A stretch of DNA of 36,897 nt, taken from the NCBI GenBank assembly GCA_030180075.1, contig JASNJN010000206.1, positions 1 through 36,897 on the forward strand, read 5' to 3'. The notes under the pieces are model-generated. The model saw only the letters and a program-made list of their open reading frames with translations. It was not told the DNA's origin and made no database searches. This stretch comes from Mikrocytos mackini. Its lineage: Eukaryota; Endomyxa; Ascetosporea; Mikrocytida; Mikrocytiidae. Shown in pieces: positions 9,600 through 19,587 of this stretch. The number at the start of each line of letters is the position of its first letter. Position 1 is the first letter of the stretch. The position numbers and the translations under genes are program-made.

Positions 9600-10769
9600 C
9601 TATTTAATTTTGAATATATTTTTGAATTTCTTTTCTATTTTCTGTAATTTGTTGAACACTTTATTTCCTTCTTTACTAAACAAATCAAAATTCTTTCTTA
9701 TAAAGTAAAGTTTTCCAAATCTTTTATAAATGGAGCCCAATTGTTTAATGAAATCTTTTGTTATTTTAAAATCATCTTTAAAGAAAACAACTAAATATTC
9801 CAAAATTTCGTTTTCAAGTTTCTTTCCATCTGCTTTACTTTTTACAATAACATCAATTGAAGTCATTGATCTATTACACTTGTTTTTTATATACTTTTCT
9901 CGCACGTGTTCTTTAAACCTATCCAAATTCAAAATGTCTATTTTAAACACTGCGTTAGAGTTTAAGTTAAGTTTACTCAGACCAACAATTTCTATGTTCT
10001 TTATTGGATTGTTTAAATCTCTAAATGTGTAAAAATTGTTAGCTATTTCGTCGTCTAAGTTTCCTATTATCTTTTTAATGCCTTTTAATACTTTTAAAAT
10101 CCATTTTTTATCTCTTTCAGAAAACATTCCTATTTTCTTTTCTAATGCTTTGTTTATCGCTTCGAATGAAACTGAAATCTTTTTGTTTATAATTTGGATC
10201 ATTTTTAGTACTGCGCCTTCGTCTTTTGGTTTCTTTGCAACGCAATTGTTTATGTAGTTTGCAATTTCCTTTTGGTTGGATCGGTAAACGTTCTGGAAAC
10301 TCAGGTGGTTCATTTTGAAGATCTTGAGGTACTTGCGTAATACGAGGTTGTAGAAAATGGCGTTGCTTCGTACGTCGGATAAAATGTTGTCGTCTATGAT
10401 TGTTTCACCGGATAGAATCTTGTCATAAGCAGATTTTAGGGTTGGACTATTCATTTTGTTGAACTCTATGGCTATATTGATGTATAGAGAACCATCAGGT
10501 TCGTTCTTGAATGGTATGTCGTTTAGTAGTGAGTTGTAGAAGTTAAACCATTTTGATTTTAACTTTCGAACGTCTTTCAAGAAAATGTTGATGTTAGGCG
10601 GATCGATGTCGTATGATTCGTTCTTATTGTAAAACAAGTTAACTTTGGAAACGTAATATTCTTGAAATGCGCTCCATTGGTTTATTCGTTTTGAAAGTTT
10701 GATTTTTATCAGGTCAGGGGTTGTTAAAATAAGTATACATGCTGGGAATAATATGGTTAGTATTGACAT
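9600..10769 (-). CDS. putative secreted/anchored lineage-specific protein, 389 aa
   Basis: Not recognised. The first 17 residues are hydrophobic (MSILTILFPACILILTT), consistent with a signal peptide or signal anchor. The remainder is a lysine-rich, mainly helical protein of the same size class as the downstream gene. A NNC followed by helical, lysine-rich sequence occurs at a similar depth in both, which hints at an old tandem duplication, though the similarity is too weak to claim by eye. It ends in a very basic tail (KKFKNIFKIK). The gene lies in one orientation with its neighbours on both sides. Confidence 0.7.
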   Translation of the reverse strand: MSILTILFPACILILTTPDLIKIKLSKRINQWSAFQEYYVSKVNLFYNKNESYDIDPPNINIFLKDVRKLKSKWFNFYNSLLNDIPFKNEPDGSLYINIAIEFNKMNSPTLKSAYDKILSGETIIDDNILSDVRSNAIFYNLVLRKYLKIFKMNHLSFQNVYRSNQKEIANYINNCVAKKPKDEGAVLKMIQIINKKISVSFEAINKALEKKIGMFSERDKKWILKVLKGIKKIIGNLDDEIANNFYTFRDLNNPIKNIEIVGLSKLNLNSNAVFKIDILNLDRFKEHVREKYIKNKCNRSMTSIDVIVKSKADGKKLENEILEYLVVFFKDDFKITKDFIKQLGSIYKRFGKLYFIRKNFDLFSKEGNKVFNKLQKIEKKFKNIFKIK

Positions 10770-11115
10770 ATAGCTTTTAATTTGTTTGGGCTGATTTAAT
10801 TTAACTTGGAAGGATTTATGATAAATTTAACATTAAAATTTCTGTTGAATTTTTATGAAAGAAGAAAACCAACAAAATTTTGAATGATATTATGAAAATA
10901 AGTGTGTATAATCAATTGACGATTTTGTGATATTTTTTCATAAAATGTTTGAATCTTCAAAAATTTAGCAAGACCTCAAATAAAAAACGGGGCCCAAAAT
11001 TAGTGTTAAAAATCGCTGGGAAACAACATATGTCCGCGGAATTTTTCCAACCTTCTTGAAACGTTTTATTTTCTAATCCTATAAAATATGAATTATTTAC
11101 GCTTTCTCTATTTCA
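10770..11115. other. intergenic, nothing identified
   Basis: About 345 bp of AT-rich DNA between two same-strand genes. It presumably contains the promoter of the 389-aa gene (on the left) and the 3' end of the 367-aa gene. No repeat pair was found. Confidence 0.4.
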
Positions 11116-12219
11116 TTAACTCATCATTAATGCTTTTAATCTCTCCAAACAATTTCTAAAAATCATATTTGGCGACATTGATTTATTACAAAGTTCCTTA
11201 ATTCTAATCTTAAAGAGTCCACTACATAAAGTGTTTACTTCCACGGCCTGCATTTTAAGTATTTCCAATGATTTATTTGTTTTTTTATTTGTCACATCTA
11301 AAAATTCATTAGACAAGCGTATTTCTTTTTCCTCTATATCATATGTAAATATATACAAATATATCTGATAAAACGTAAGCAACACAATATTTTTCACTTT
11401 ATCAAAATCTTTTATCAAAAAGATTGTTGTTGTATTTTCTTGTGTATCATCATCATCTTCTTCTTTAAACGGGGAAATGTTAATTTCAGTTTCTTTATAA
11501 ATGTTTGTCGTTGAATCTTTTAATGCCTGTTTATACGATTCTATGAATGTATCCATTTCTGGAATCTCTTTTAGATTGTTTTCAACTTTCATTTGAAATT
11601 CTGTGTTATCTTTTATTACGCTATTCAATACTTTTGATACTCCATGTAGTCCTTCGTATAATATCATATAGTTAATGTAAACTTCAAGATTCAATATATC
11701 CTGCGGAATGTTTTCATTATAAAGAAGAACTATTTTGTGGTAACTGAAGACTGCATTCTGAATGTAATTTATTAACCAGAACAAGTTTACAACTATTTCT
11801 ATTGTCGTCAAAATTTCCAAATTATCTTTATCTAACAGGAACTTCGTACTAAAATAAATAGACGCGAGAGTTTTCTGTGTATTTTCTGAAATGTTATAGT
11901 CTTTTTCTATTTGGTCGATCTTTTCATTAACATGCGTTTGTGTTCTATTGTTTTTATTGTTGCAAAAATTGTCCTTTAAAAAACTTTTGGTATATATTTC
12001 TATTGTATCATTAATGAAGTTAGATATGACTGTGTGTTGTTTACTGTTAGTTGATGGGGTAGTTTTTTCTTCAATGTTAACAACATTAGAACTTTTGTCT
12101 TTTTCATTTGAAGGATCTTTCTGGTTGTTGTCAGTGTTGCCGATTCTTGAATTTAAAATTAATATGCAAATGAGCATCGCCACAAAAAAGCACGCCATGA
12201 AGATAGAAATAACGCTCAT
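11116..12219 (-). CDS. single-pass membrane protein, lineage-specific, 367 aa
   Basis: Residues 4-24 form one strongly hydrophobic segment (ISIFMACFFVAMLICILIL) right at the N terminus, followed by a polar Asn/Asp/Lys/Ser/Thr linker to about residue 75 and then a helical domain; an acidic EEDDDD stretch lies near residue 255. This is the layout of a type II signal-anchor protein. The family is not recognised. Size, anchor and helical ectodomain resemble the 402-aa protein at 34836-36044, and both contain a TQK...IY motif about 110-160 residues in, so distant paralogy is possible. A ten-codon upstream ORF ends in an ATGA overlap with this start; a one-base error joining them would add ten polar residues before the anchor. 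Confidence 0.68.
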   Translation of the reverse strand: MSVISIFMACFFVAMLICILILNSRIGNTDNNQKDPSNEKDKSSNVVNIEEKTTPSTNSKQHTVISNFINDTIEIYTKSFLKDNFCNNKNNRTQTHVNEKIDQIEKDYNISENTQKTLASIYFSTKFLLDKDNLEILTTIEIVVNLFWLINYIQNAVFSYHKIVLLYNENIPQDILNLEVYINYMILYEGLHGVSKVLNSVIKDNTEFQMKVENNLKEIPEMDTFIESYKQALKDSTTNIYKETEINISPFKEEDDDDTQENTTTIFLIKDFDKVKNIVLLTFYQIYLYIFTYDIEEKEIRLSNEFLDVTNKKTNKSLEILKMQAVEVNTLCSGLFKIRIKELCNKSMSPNMIFRNCLERLKALMMS

Positions 12220-12248
12220 GAACTTATCAGGTCGTTGCTGTGCGCCAT
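12216..12248 (-). promoter_or_regulatory. short upstream ORF overlapping the start of the 367-aa gene
   Basis: An ATG preceded by GATTTAAA (the AAATTT-like context seen at other starts here) opens a 10-codon frame whose TGA overlaps the ATG of the membrane-protein gene as ATGA. It may be a regulatory uORF, or the true start if a single-base indel lies in this stretch. Confidence 0.45.
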
Positions 12249-12387
12249 TTTAAATCTTAGATTCTCTTCTTTTTGGAATTTCCATTAGTTTTTTATGAGC
12301 AGCAATAAAATATAAAATGTGTGTTGTGAGTTTGTGATGTGAGTTGTTTATTAAAGTGTGAATCGAATTTGTAATGATTTACAACTT

Positions 12388-12570
12388 CTAAGAGTATGTG
12401 TTGAGAAATAAAACTTTTATGTCAGACAAGTTCGTCAGATGTATACGAATACATGCAAACAGTAATTGTTGAGTAGAATCCCACTCTTGCAATATTGGGA
12501 TTAAACTTCTCGTAAAGTCAGAAAGAAGAGATTCGTTTTGTAAGAAAAATAATTTTTCAAAACAAAACAT
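12388..12570 (-). pseudogene. 60-codon ORF, possible gene fragment
   Basis: A Leu- and Phe-rich 60-codon frame between the membrane-protein gene and the WD40 pseudogene. The sequence (for example LLFACIRIHLTNLSD) looks like amphipathic helix rather than random AT translation, but no family is recognised and no extension in other frames is evident. It could be debris of a longer gene, or chance. Confidence 0.25.
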
Positions 12571-12793
12571 CGAATATCTTCGGATATAGAGATTACCATC
12601 TTGATTAAATAATGTCGAACAATTCTGGTATCTTTATGTATTCATCTAACACCGAGTTCCAGTTTAAACCATCACACTACAAAATTATAAACAAAAACAA
12701 AAATTTCAACTATTTATACACTGTTTAATACATTCGATTCAGTTAACATCAATTAATAAAACCTCACAATTTTATTTCACTTATTTATTCACT

Positions 12794-14270
12794 TTAAAAT
12801 TTCAAATCTACAATAAACAAATCGTTATTTGTATTCCCAACAATCAAATCTCCCACTTCACAAATATCCGTCACACTTCCTTTAAACTTTATAGACTTTT
12901 CAATTTCCCAGTTTTATAATCATACAAAAACAACCCATTATAACTTCCCACCACAATAAGTTCATGTTTTGCCAAATATTTCAAAGTAGTTATTGAGTGC
13001 CCATTTTTACAATGCAAAGTCTCTGTACTCTGTTCTCTTTTAAAGTCCCATATTTTAACTGTAAAGTCTGCAGAAGCGCTTATAAAGCCGCTTTCATCTT
13101 CTAACATCCGTACAAAGTTAACCTCAGCAAGATCGTCTGTAAAAGTCTTTATTAAGTACTGCGATTCTGTTTCATTGAGTGCTCTTTTGATCTTTTTATT
13201 TTCTCCTATTTTATTCTTCATGTCATTAACTTTGTTCAAATCAAAACCTCAACTTAACATGTTCATTTTATTGTTGAATATTAAACACCCATTAACTCCA
13301 TCGTTGTGTCCTACAAAAGTTCTCAAAGGCGTGGGAGAAAGCGCACCAAATACCTTACGAAACCCTCAGTGGTCAGTTGTAATGAAAGTCTCATTGTGTT
13401 TCTGTCCGGACATAAACAATATACTGCTTGTGTGTACACTGTATGTTTTTAGTACTTTTCAATTCCTTAAGTTCCACATTCGTAAAGCTCCAATCAAATG
13501 TCCGACTAATAAATGGCTGTTGTCTGCGAGCTCTCCCTAAATAATGTTACTAACAACTGACACACAAGTTTCATCTAATTCCAGACTGCAACTAAATTCA
13601 AACTTACGCTGTTCATTTTCGATCAAAACATAAACGTCTATAATTCCATTACTCTTTCCCACTGCGAACTTTAGTGAACTTTTGCCTTTTTATCCCACTC
13701 GCCGCGACAATTAATAGTAACGTCGGGAAAATGTGTCCATTTATGATTGATAAAAGAAATAATTATCTTGTCATTAAGAACAGTAGGTGAAATCTAAGTA
13801 GATGTATCTTTAATTCTATCATGAAGGTTCTCAGTAATAAGATAAAATTGTAATTCATTTAAATCCCAAATTTGAAGTTAACTATTCATTTATCGTGAAA
13901 CGAGTAAATGTAAAAGCATTTTAAAGAAGAGTTAGTTTGTCCTTCGTTATTTAATGAGTTTAAGCGTTTAATTGAAGCTCATAAGTTTTGAAGACTGCAA
14001 CGGTTTCCGTGTGGATCTTTAACCAAGCCATGTTTAGCATTATATTTTCAGCCTTTTCGTCTATAATTACTTTTTGTTGTATCTGAGAATCATCTCGCTC
14101 GACGTAGTAAGCTAAACGGATTTTGTCGCCTGTGTTGCACTTGTGTGGATGGTTCATTTCGCAAGGAGCTTTGTGTTTTGCCGCTGTATCATTTTTGTGA
14201 ATTTGCGTTTCTAAACGGCCGTAGGCTATCACTTGAGGAGTCAGTTCATAAGACTGTTTTTTGAAGTTAC
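12794..14270 (-). pseudogene. WD40-repeat protein pseudogene
   Basis: Reading the minus strand, WD40 blades appear one after another but in broken frames: LQIWDLNELQFYLI near 13850; FAVGKSNGIIDVYVL near 13630; HLLVGHLIGALRMWNLRN near 13480; TFVGHNDGVNGCLIFNN near 13280; SGFISASADFTVKIWDFKR near 13060; and a final GDLIVGNTNNDLFIVDLKF ending with TAA at 12794. The only sizeable intact piece is 116 codons at 12889-13239. I count at least two in-frame stops (TAG near 13538, TGA near 13256), stops after the 5' segment (13960-14270) and frame changes near 12890, 13680 and 13340. The 5' segment is not WD-like and may be an N-terminal extension. Which WD40 protein this was is unclear; ribosome-biogenesis factors are one option. 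Confidence 0.8.
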
Positions 14271-14429
14271 TTTATGAACAGCGTTTCCAGGCACTTTGAG
14301 TTCGTGTTAATGTGAATAATGAGTAGTGGTGTCCAGACCCTTCTAGGTACTGTGGAGCAAGGGTGTTTACATAGCGTTGTAATCTAAATAAGATTATTCT
14401 TTAAAAAAAATTCTTTCAAAAATAAATCA

Positions 14430-14660
14430 TGCCAAACAACATACCAAGGGAACACAACGAATCTTACATAGACAGAGACCTTGAAAACCTGTATACAGCA
14501 TATCCAAATGGGGGATAGCGTTGATGATGAAATCGATGCATGTGTACACGCGTATAAGAGACAACAAATCGAAAATTACAAAAGATTACATTAAAAGAAT
14601 ATAGATACATATAAAATGGAAGATATCTACAACTGTTTTAAAAAGGAATTCGACTGCTAA
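14430..14660 (+). pseudogene. small decayed or spliced gene, unknown
   Basis: An ATG in typical context (AAATAAATCATG) begins MPNNIPREHNESYIDRDLEN; after 29 codons a one-base shift at GGGGG (about 14507-14515) is needed to continue into GDSVDDEIDACVHAYKRQQ, and a TAA then precedes in-frame YKMEDIYNCFKKEFDC and a final TAA. The composition is coding-like across all three pieces. The break in a G run could be a sequencing error, but the internal TAA suggests decay. Confidence 0.4.
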
Positions 14661-14820
14661 ATACAAGTGTTGTAAAGAATAGGAGATTTATTCAAACCTA
14701 CAAAGAGATATTACGATAAATTAAACAAAACGAACAGCCAAATATATTAACTATAAAGAATATAATTGTAACGTATTTATTATTCGTCATGTAATTAAAA
14801 ATATGAACCCCAACTATTTA

Positions 14821-15000
14821 TTAACAGTCTAGCGACCGTTCGGGTCTATATGGCCAAATGCCACTTTGCAAAAATTACCGTTTGGGTCTATATGACCCAA
14901 AATCTAACATATTATTTCTTTTTGACCATATAGACACAAAAAATTCCGACCTAGATTAAAGTTCAGGTCTATTTGACGGCTCGGATCGCGTTTTGCCGCA
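14821..15000. repeat. possible piggyBac-like terminus with GGGTCTATATG palindromes
   Basis: TTAACAGTCTAGCGACCG at 14821 is followed by repeated GGGTCTATATG(A/G)CC palindromes at about 14850, 14886 and, inverted, 14925. TTAA targets and GGTC/GACC subterminal palindromes are typical of piggyBac-type elements. I cannot find the opposite end, so this is tentative. Confidence 0.3.
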
Positions 15001-15117
15001 ATTCGTTTCATTTTGCCCCAACAAGTTTTCTGACGATTTTGCATAAATTTGACTAATAAGTTTAAAACATGAGATTTCCCGCAAATAATCGAAATATCTC
15101 ATCAAATAACTCATTAT

Positions 15118-16673
15118 TAGGGACTACAAAAATAGGTTTTTGATTTTTTTGCTACGGTTTTGTTAATGCTTAATAAACGTGTTAAAATGACTCCCAGCAT
15201 GCAACAAGGCTAAAAAACCTGCGCCTATTTTTACATTTTGACCTTTTTAGCTTATTTCGACCATTTTGTTATGTTTTCTTTAACCTAAAACTTATTATGG
15301 TAACTAAGTATACGAAGATAAATGATATGAGACAAAAAGCGTGAACACATACATACTAATGATTTTTTAATAATCTATTAGATTCATAAGCCCGCTATAC
15401 CCGACAGACACCAGAATCAATAAGACACTTTTACCAAAGTAATAAAAACGGTATAGTTTGGCACGATACACATAGCTTTTCTTCAATCTTAAAATAAAAC
15501 CAACCAAAATTCAGTATATATTTGACTTTCATGTTAATTCACACCAACAACCAACCATATTAAATCCAATCAACGAAGTTTTTGAATATTCTAGAAACAA
15601 TACTTTATAATATTTGGCTAATTGATATTGTGGCCATTGTATGTTAAATTCCTTTGTAAAAGACGTTGTACAGTATATTAGATATGTATTTTGTAAATAT
15701 CAAATGTTGCTTTGATTCTAAGGATTATATTGTATTTTAACTTGGTTTTGTAGAAGCAAACATTTTTTATTAATCATCCCCAAAAATGTTCTTAAACTTA
15801 TAATTATTTAAACAAAGAACCCCATTTACTGTTGTTCAGTTTATGAATGTTCTTCAACTTTTGATATAAAATGTTTCGTTTTGGAAATTAAAAATTTAAA
15901 AACAGGCACAGTTACTCATAAAAATCATCGTTCATAGGAAAATACTCACGCTTTGTCCAAATTTTATACAAGTATTTTGCTTGTGAAAATCTATTTATAA
16001 GTACAAAAGTTCTTCCCATACTAGACCAAACTTATACTATTTTGAAAGTAGTTTAAGTGAGGTACAAAAACAGTAAAATAAAAAGTAACATAAGATATTA
16101 TAATCGATATCCAATATAACATTTGAACTGTTGTAATGCAAGCATAACCCCATGGCGATACATACCACCAAGAAAGTCATAAATAGAAAACTATTGAGCC
16201 CCATGATCAAACTCATCCAAATGGACAAACTTGAAAAAATGTTATGGAATTTTCTATTAATTCGATACCAAAGGGTTTGGATGGAGGATGATAAAAAGTC
16301 GCCTCATTTTATATTCTGAGAATAATGATAATTAACCACGATCGAAAACACAAAACTTATGTAGGAGCGATTCCTATTGAAGTTCAAATTAAAGAAGGGG
16401 ATCCTAGAAAAGAGTAAAATATTTAAACCTCTTAGAAACTCAAAATAAAATATAGATGTTTAGAAATACCATAGGACTGTTTGTAAAATGTGATATTTAT
16501 TAAAAGTTCCGGCTTATGAATGTGGTAAAATTTATTAATTGAGATCAAAACTGTGGTTTTAAAATAATTTTATAGAAAATTTATAACGACTTTTTAAAGC
16601 TTATTTTGAATATATTTCTTTACCTATTGCCTAGGTTTTTCACCTAAAATAAGACCTATTTCTGTAGTCCCTG
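15118..16673. mobile_element. hAT-like element, 1.56 kb, no intact transposase
   Basis: The ends are inverted repeats: TAGGGACTACAAAAATAGGT at 15118 and, reversed, CAGGGACTACAGAAATAGGT ending at 16673 (2 mismatches in 20). The flanking octamers CTCATTAT (15110-15117) and TTCATTAT (16674-16681) differ by one base, supporting an 8-bp target duplication and hAT origin. The interior is very AT-rich with no frame above 65 codons and no recognisable transposase, so it is either a large non-autonomous element or a fully eroded autonomous copy. Confidence 0.8.
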
Positions 16674-16878
16674 TTCATTATAAACCACCGCTTGCTATTT
16701 ACATCGTTTTTAATATAAATGTACCGTTTTTACAAAAGTGTGTATTTTTGAGTCGATATGTTTCTAAAACACAGTATGTATGTGTATTCAGTTTACTGTA
16801 TTTTCCTTTGGAAAATACTATAAACAAATAAAAATCTTTGTTGTGATATTTTAAGGGGTTGCCGGCAATTTGTGAACT

Positions 16879-17790
16879 TTATGGCAAAGTGAAACTACAA
16901 TCATATAACCCAATTACATCATCAATCAAATCTTCATAATTGTTGTCATCGCCCTTTAAAACCAACTTAAATTCATCTGATTCAAAATCGTCACTTAGCA
17001 TGGTTTGTTCTGTTATATGACTTATTAAATCATTTGTTCTTGAAACGCTTATACTAATTTTGTTTCAAATTTCATCTCCTTATGGGACTTCCAATGACCC
17101 TGTAATATTCTGTAAAAGTTTCTTTGCTAATTTGTATTAAAATTGATTCCAAAAATGACGACTTTGGCTGTTTGATGTGAACTAAACAGTCTAATCTTTT
17201 GTTACAACGTACACGGTGGTTATTTTTCCGAGTAGTTAATATGTCCGAAGCAGAATAAGCAGACCACATTTGCTCGTAATTCATCCGGTTCTTTTCAAAA
17301 TATATGAAGAATTCCAAGTAATTTGTTTTGTTTTCGCTTGACATATCTATTCTAATAAATTGTTGGAAAACAACATTTTAATTGTGTAATAAATCCTTTC
17401 CTGTCTTCTTCGATAAATGGAATGTTCTTAAGTATGGCGACAAAATTTTTTGTGAGTTTAATGTTCACCCTTGATGTTAGTTTGAGTCTTTTTAATTTGT
17501 TCCACAGTGATTTTACACAATGAAAAAACAACCCATTAATGTTATATGGGGTGTACAGTAGTCAATGCTTTGTATATTCCATTCTCAAAGTCGGCGTGTA
17601 CTATTTACTAATTAACATACATCTTTTCTTTTGTAGGCAGCCTATCACTTGTACAAAAAACTCTTCATATACTTTTACTAATTTAGAAGATAATAGGCCA
17701 AACAGACATGAAACAACTTTGTTAGAAACTGGATCAAGAAATGTACTACGAATATATGGTAGAATCCCGCTCGACTTGATCTGAATGTCT
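16879..17790 (-). pseudogene. MULE (Mutator-like) transposase pseudogene
   Basis: The minus strand carries, in correct order but shifted frames, blocks typical of the MULE transposase domain: a block NKVVSCLFGLLSSKLVKVYEEFF (about 17640-17720), the ADFE acidic motif followed by KALTTVHP (near 17570), NGLFFHCVKSLWNKLKRLKL (about 17470-17540; the usual GC-FHF-Q region), an IPFIEEDRK stretch, and a distal region with TTRKNNHRVRCNKRL within the 90-codon frame at 17072-17344, which matches the N-x-x-E/H tail where MULEs have a conserved NN...H pattern. A Ser/Asp-rich tail ends with TAA at 16879. At least two frame changes and two stops make it non-functional. Confidence 0.72.
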
Positions 17791-18025
17791 CATCGAGAAA
17801 GATTTATCGGGCTTAGACTAAAATTTTTAGTTGAAAATGTGTGCCATATAATATGAATGACTCTTTTCTCTTCTTCTTTGTATTGTAGAACGAATTCGAT
17901 GCCAGACAGAATAGGATGTCTTTTTAGTCCAGATCATGTGGTATTAAATCTATTAGCTTTTTGAATGGATCCTGTATAAGGAGAGTCGGAAATGAAGTCT
18001 TTGCTCTAACCATGGAAAGTTTATA

Positions 18026-18664
18026 CAGTGGAAACTTGGTTATGGAAACCTCTCGGGGATTCCCATAAAAACCGAAATTTAGTTGACATAACGTCTATTG
18101 ACAATAAAAACTTCTGGCTTCAAAGAGATGTTACTATAGTGTGAGTAGAGTAATATATAAACACGCTATAAATGGTTATATAAACTCTAAAATCCAAATG
18201 GTTTCGAATTATTACATATTCCATTCTTGTACCATTAAAATTTAAAATCTATAAATAGAATTGGATGTTCGGGGCATTTATAATTAATTTTAACTGACTG
18301 GCTATAACTAATTTTTTTTGGCCCAACATCCTACTTTTGAGAAATAAAATTCTACTTTCATTTTATAATCACACAGAGCTTTCTTCTATGCTACGATTAG
18401 GTAAGTTTTCTTCGGTTTCAAAATTTTACTTTTTTTTAATATTTCATATGGAAATCAATCAATAAAACGTTTATATCAAACAAGGCATGGCTATGTTATA
18501 TTAAACTACTTTATATGCAATAAATGTCCTCTAAATTACATAACAATATCCCTTACGTTAAAAAAAATATTAAAACGCAATGATTTATATAGGGATTCAA
18601 GCTCAAAAACATTGACATATGGTGTAATGATTCAATCAGATATGACATAAGCGAGTTTCCACTG
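18026..18664. mobile_element. pogo/Tc1-like MITE with TA target duplication
   Basis: A 639-bp element with inverted ends CAGTGGAAACT(T/C)G(G/C)TTATG, each flanked by TA (18024-18025, 18665-18666). CAGT-type ends and a TA duplication are characteristic of pogo/Tigger-type Tc1-mariner elements. There is no transposase; it is non-autonomous. The two inner halves of the ends have diverged slightly. Confidence 0.85.
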
Positions 18665-18819
18665 TACTACTCTAAATAAAAACAACTCAAATTATTTGCC
18701 TCATAACAATTTTAAAATATTTAAAAATTACCACGAACAACAAAACGTGCAGAATATCATATTTTATACCTATTTTTCAATAATTTTATAAAACACATTA
18801 ATAAGTATCATATAATATG

Positions 18820-19257
18820 TTACTTAAACACGTTACACTTATGTCTATAAAAGCCGAGTTTTGCCACGCAATTGACAGCTTTCCCATAACTTCCTTTCAT
18901 TATTTCAGTTGTTTGTCTGCACTCAAAAAAGCAACACCTACACGATTCGGAGCATGCTTTAAAAACCTCAAACTCAATCATATCAGAACTAGTAACGCTT
19001 GGAAAGCCAATATTAACACTCCCAAAAACTCTGCGCCTTTCTTCCATTTTTGTTGGCAAACTCGCGCTTTCTTCTTTCAGTTTCAAAGTGATCAGCGGCG
19101 GAAGATTCGGGTTGTCTGCTATAATCGAAGTTGGCAACAGACCTTTACTGCCCAGTCTTCTTAGATTGTCAATAACTTGGCCAGTTACTTTATTTCTGAA
19201 CCAAACACTCCGCCCGTCGTTTTTGATGTACTCCCATTTAATTCTTTTGTTAACCAT
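18820..19257 (-). CDS. hypothetical protein with cysteine-rich tail, 145 aa
   Basis: An intact 145-codon frame starting 14-22 bp after an AAATTCGAATTTG motif, the AAATTT-like signal seen upstream of microsporidian starts. The first 25 residues (WEYIKNDGRSVWFRNKVTG) are WW-domain-like, with two Trp and an aromatic pattern, but the spacing is not canonical. The C-terminal 45 residues hold seven cysteines (CSESCRCCFFEC then C-x10-C), a pattern that could be a helical disulfide hairpin but does not match twin CX9C exactly. Base composition is less AT-rich than the flanks, as for the real genes downstream. The family is not recognised. It lies 105 bp downstream of another small gene on the same strand. 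Confidence 0.6.
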   Translation of the reverse strand: MVNKRIKWEYIKNDGRSVWFRNKVTGQVIDNLRRLGSKGLLPTSIIADNPNLPPLITLKLKEESASLPTKMEERRRVFGSVNIGFPSVTSSDMIEFEVFKACSESCRCCFFECRQTTEIMKGSYGKAVNCVAKLGFYRHKCNVFK

Positions 19258-19362
19258 TTGTGTTCAAATTCGAATTTAAAAGCCCAGACAACACAACAAG
19301 GTGTACTTAGTTATATACAGAACCTAACGTTGAGTTTATAATCTGTGGTTGCTTTGAAATGC

Positions 19363-19587
19363 TTACTTTTTGTCCTTGAGCTCTGCTTCGTAGTTCTTTT
19401 TCATGTATGTCCAGTAATAGTAAATTCCGGCGGCCTCTAAAACAAATATTCCTATAGCAAGTGCATTACCATATTTATTCAATATTGTCGTGACTTTTAA
19501 AGTAAATACTTTCCATGTGTTGAGATAGAAGACAAATGAAAAGTTTTTCGAAAATAGTTTTCTCAAAAAGTTTCGTAAGAACAGCAC
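19363..19587 (-). CDS. small single-pass membrane protein, 74 aa
   Basis: The only possible ATG for this frame is at 19587, which places its first 17 codons antisense to the start of the phosphatidylserine decarboxylase gene (19536), a 52-bp head-to-head overlap. Residues about 1-30 are basic and hydrophobic; residues 42-58 (ALAIGIFVLEAAGIYYYW) form a clear transmembrane helix; the tail is charged (KKNYEAELKDKK). This is the layout of small tail-anchored or mitosomal/ER membrane proteins. No family is recognised. The basic N terminus could be a mitosome-targeting sequence, but that is speculation. Confidence 0.55.
   Translation of the reverse strand: MLFLRNFLRKLFSKNFSFVFYLNTWKVFTLKVTTILNKYGNALAIGIFVLEAAGIYYYWTYMKKNYEAELKDKK

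Noticed and set aside
13175-13540. 121-codon plus-strand ORF
   Set aside because: The opposite strand carries clear WD40 blades, so this is an antisense shadow of a pseudogene.
16037-16228. 63-codon membrane-protein-like ORF
   Set aside because: Lies inside the hAT-like element in AT-rich DNA; hydrophobicity is what random AT-rich translation gives.
18820-19257. Twin CX9C (CHCH) protein
   Set aside because: Cysteine spacing is C-x10-C with extra cysteines and does not fit the family; kept as hypothetical.
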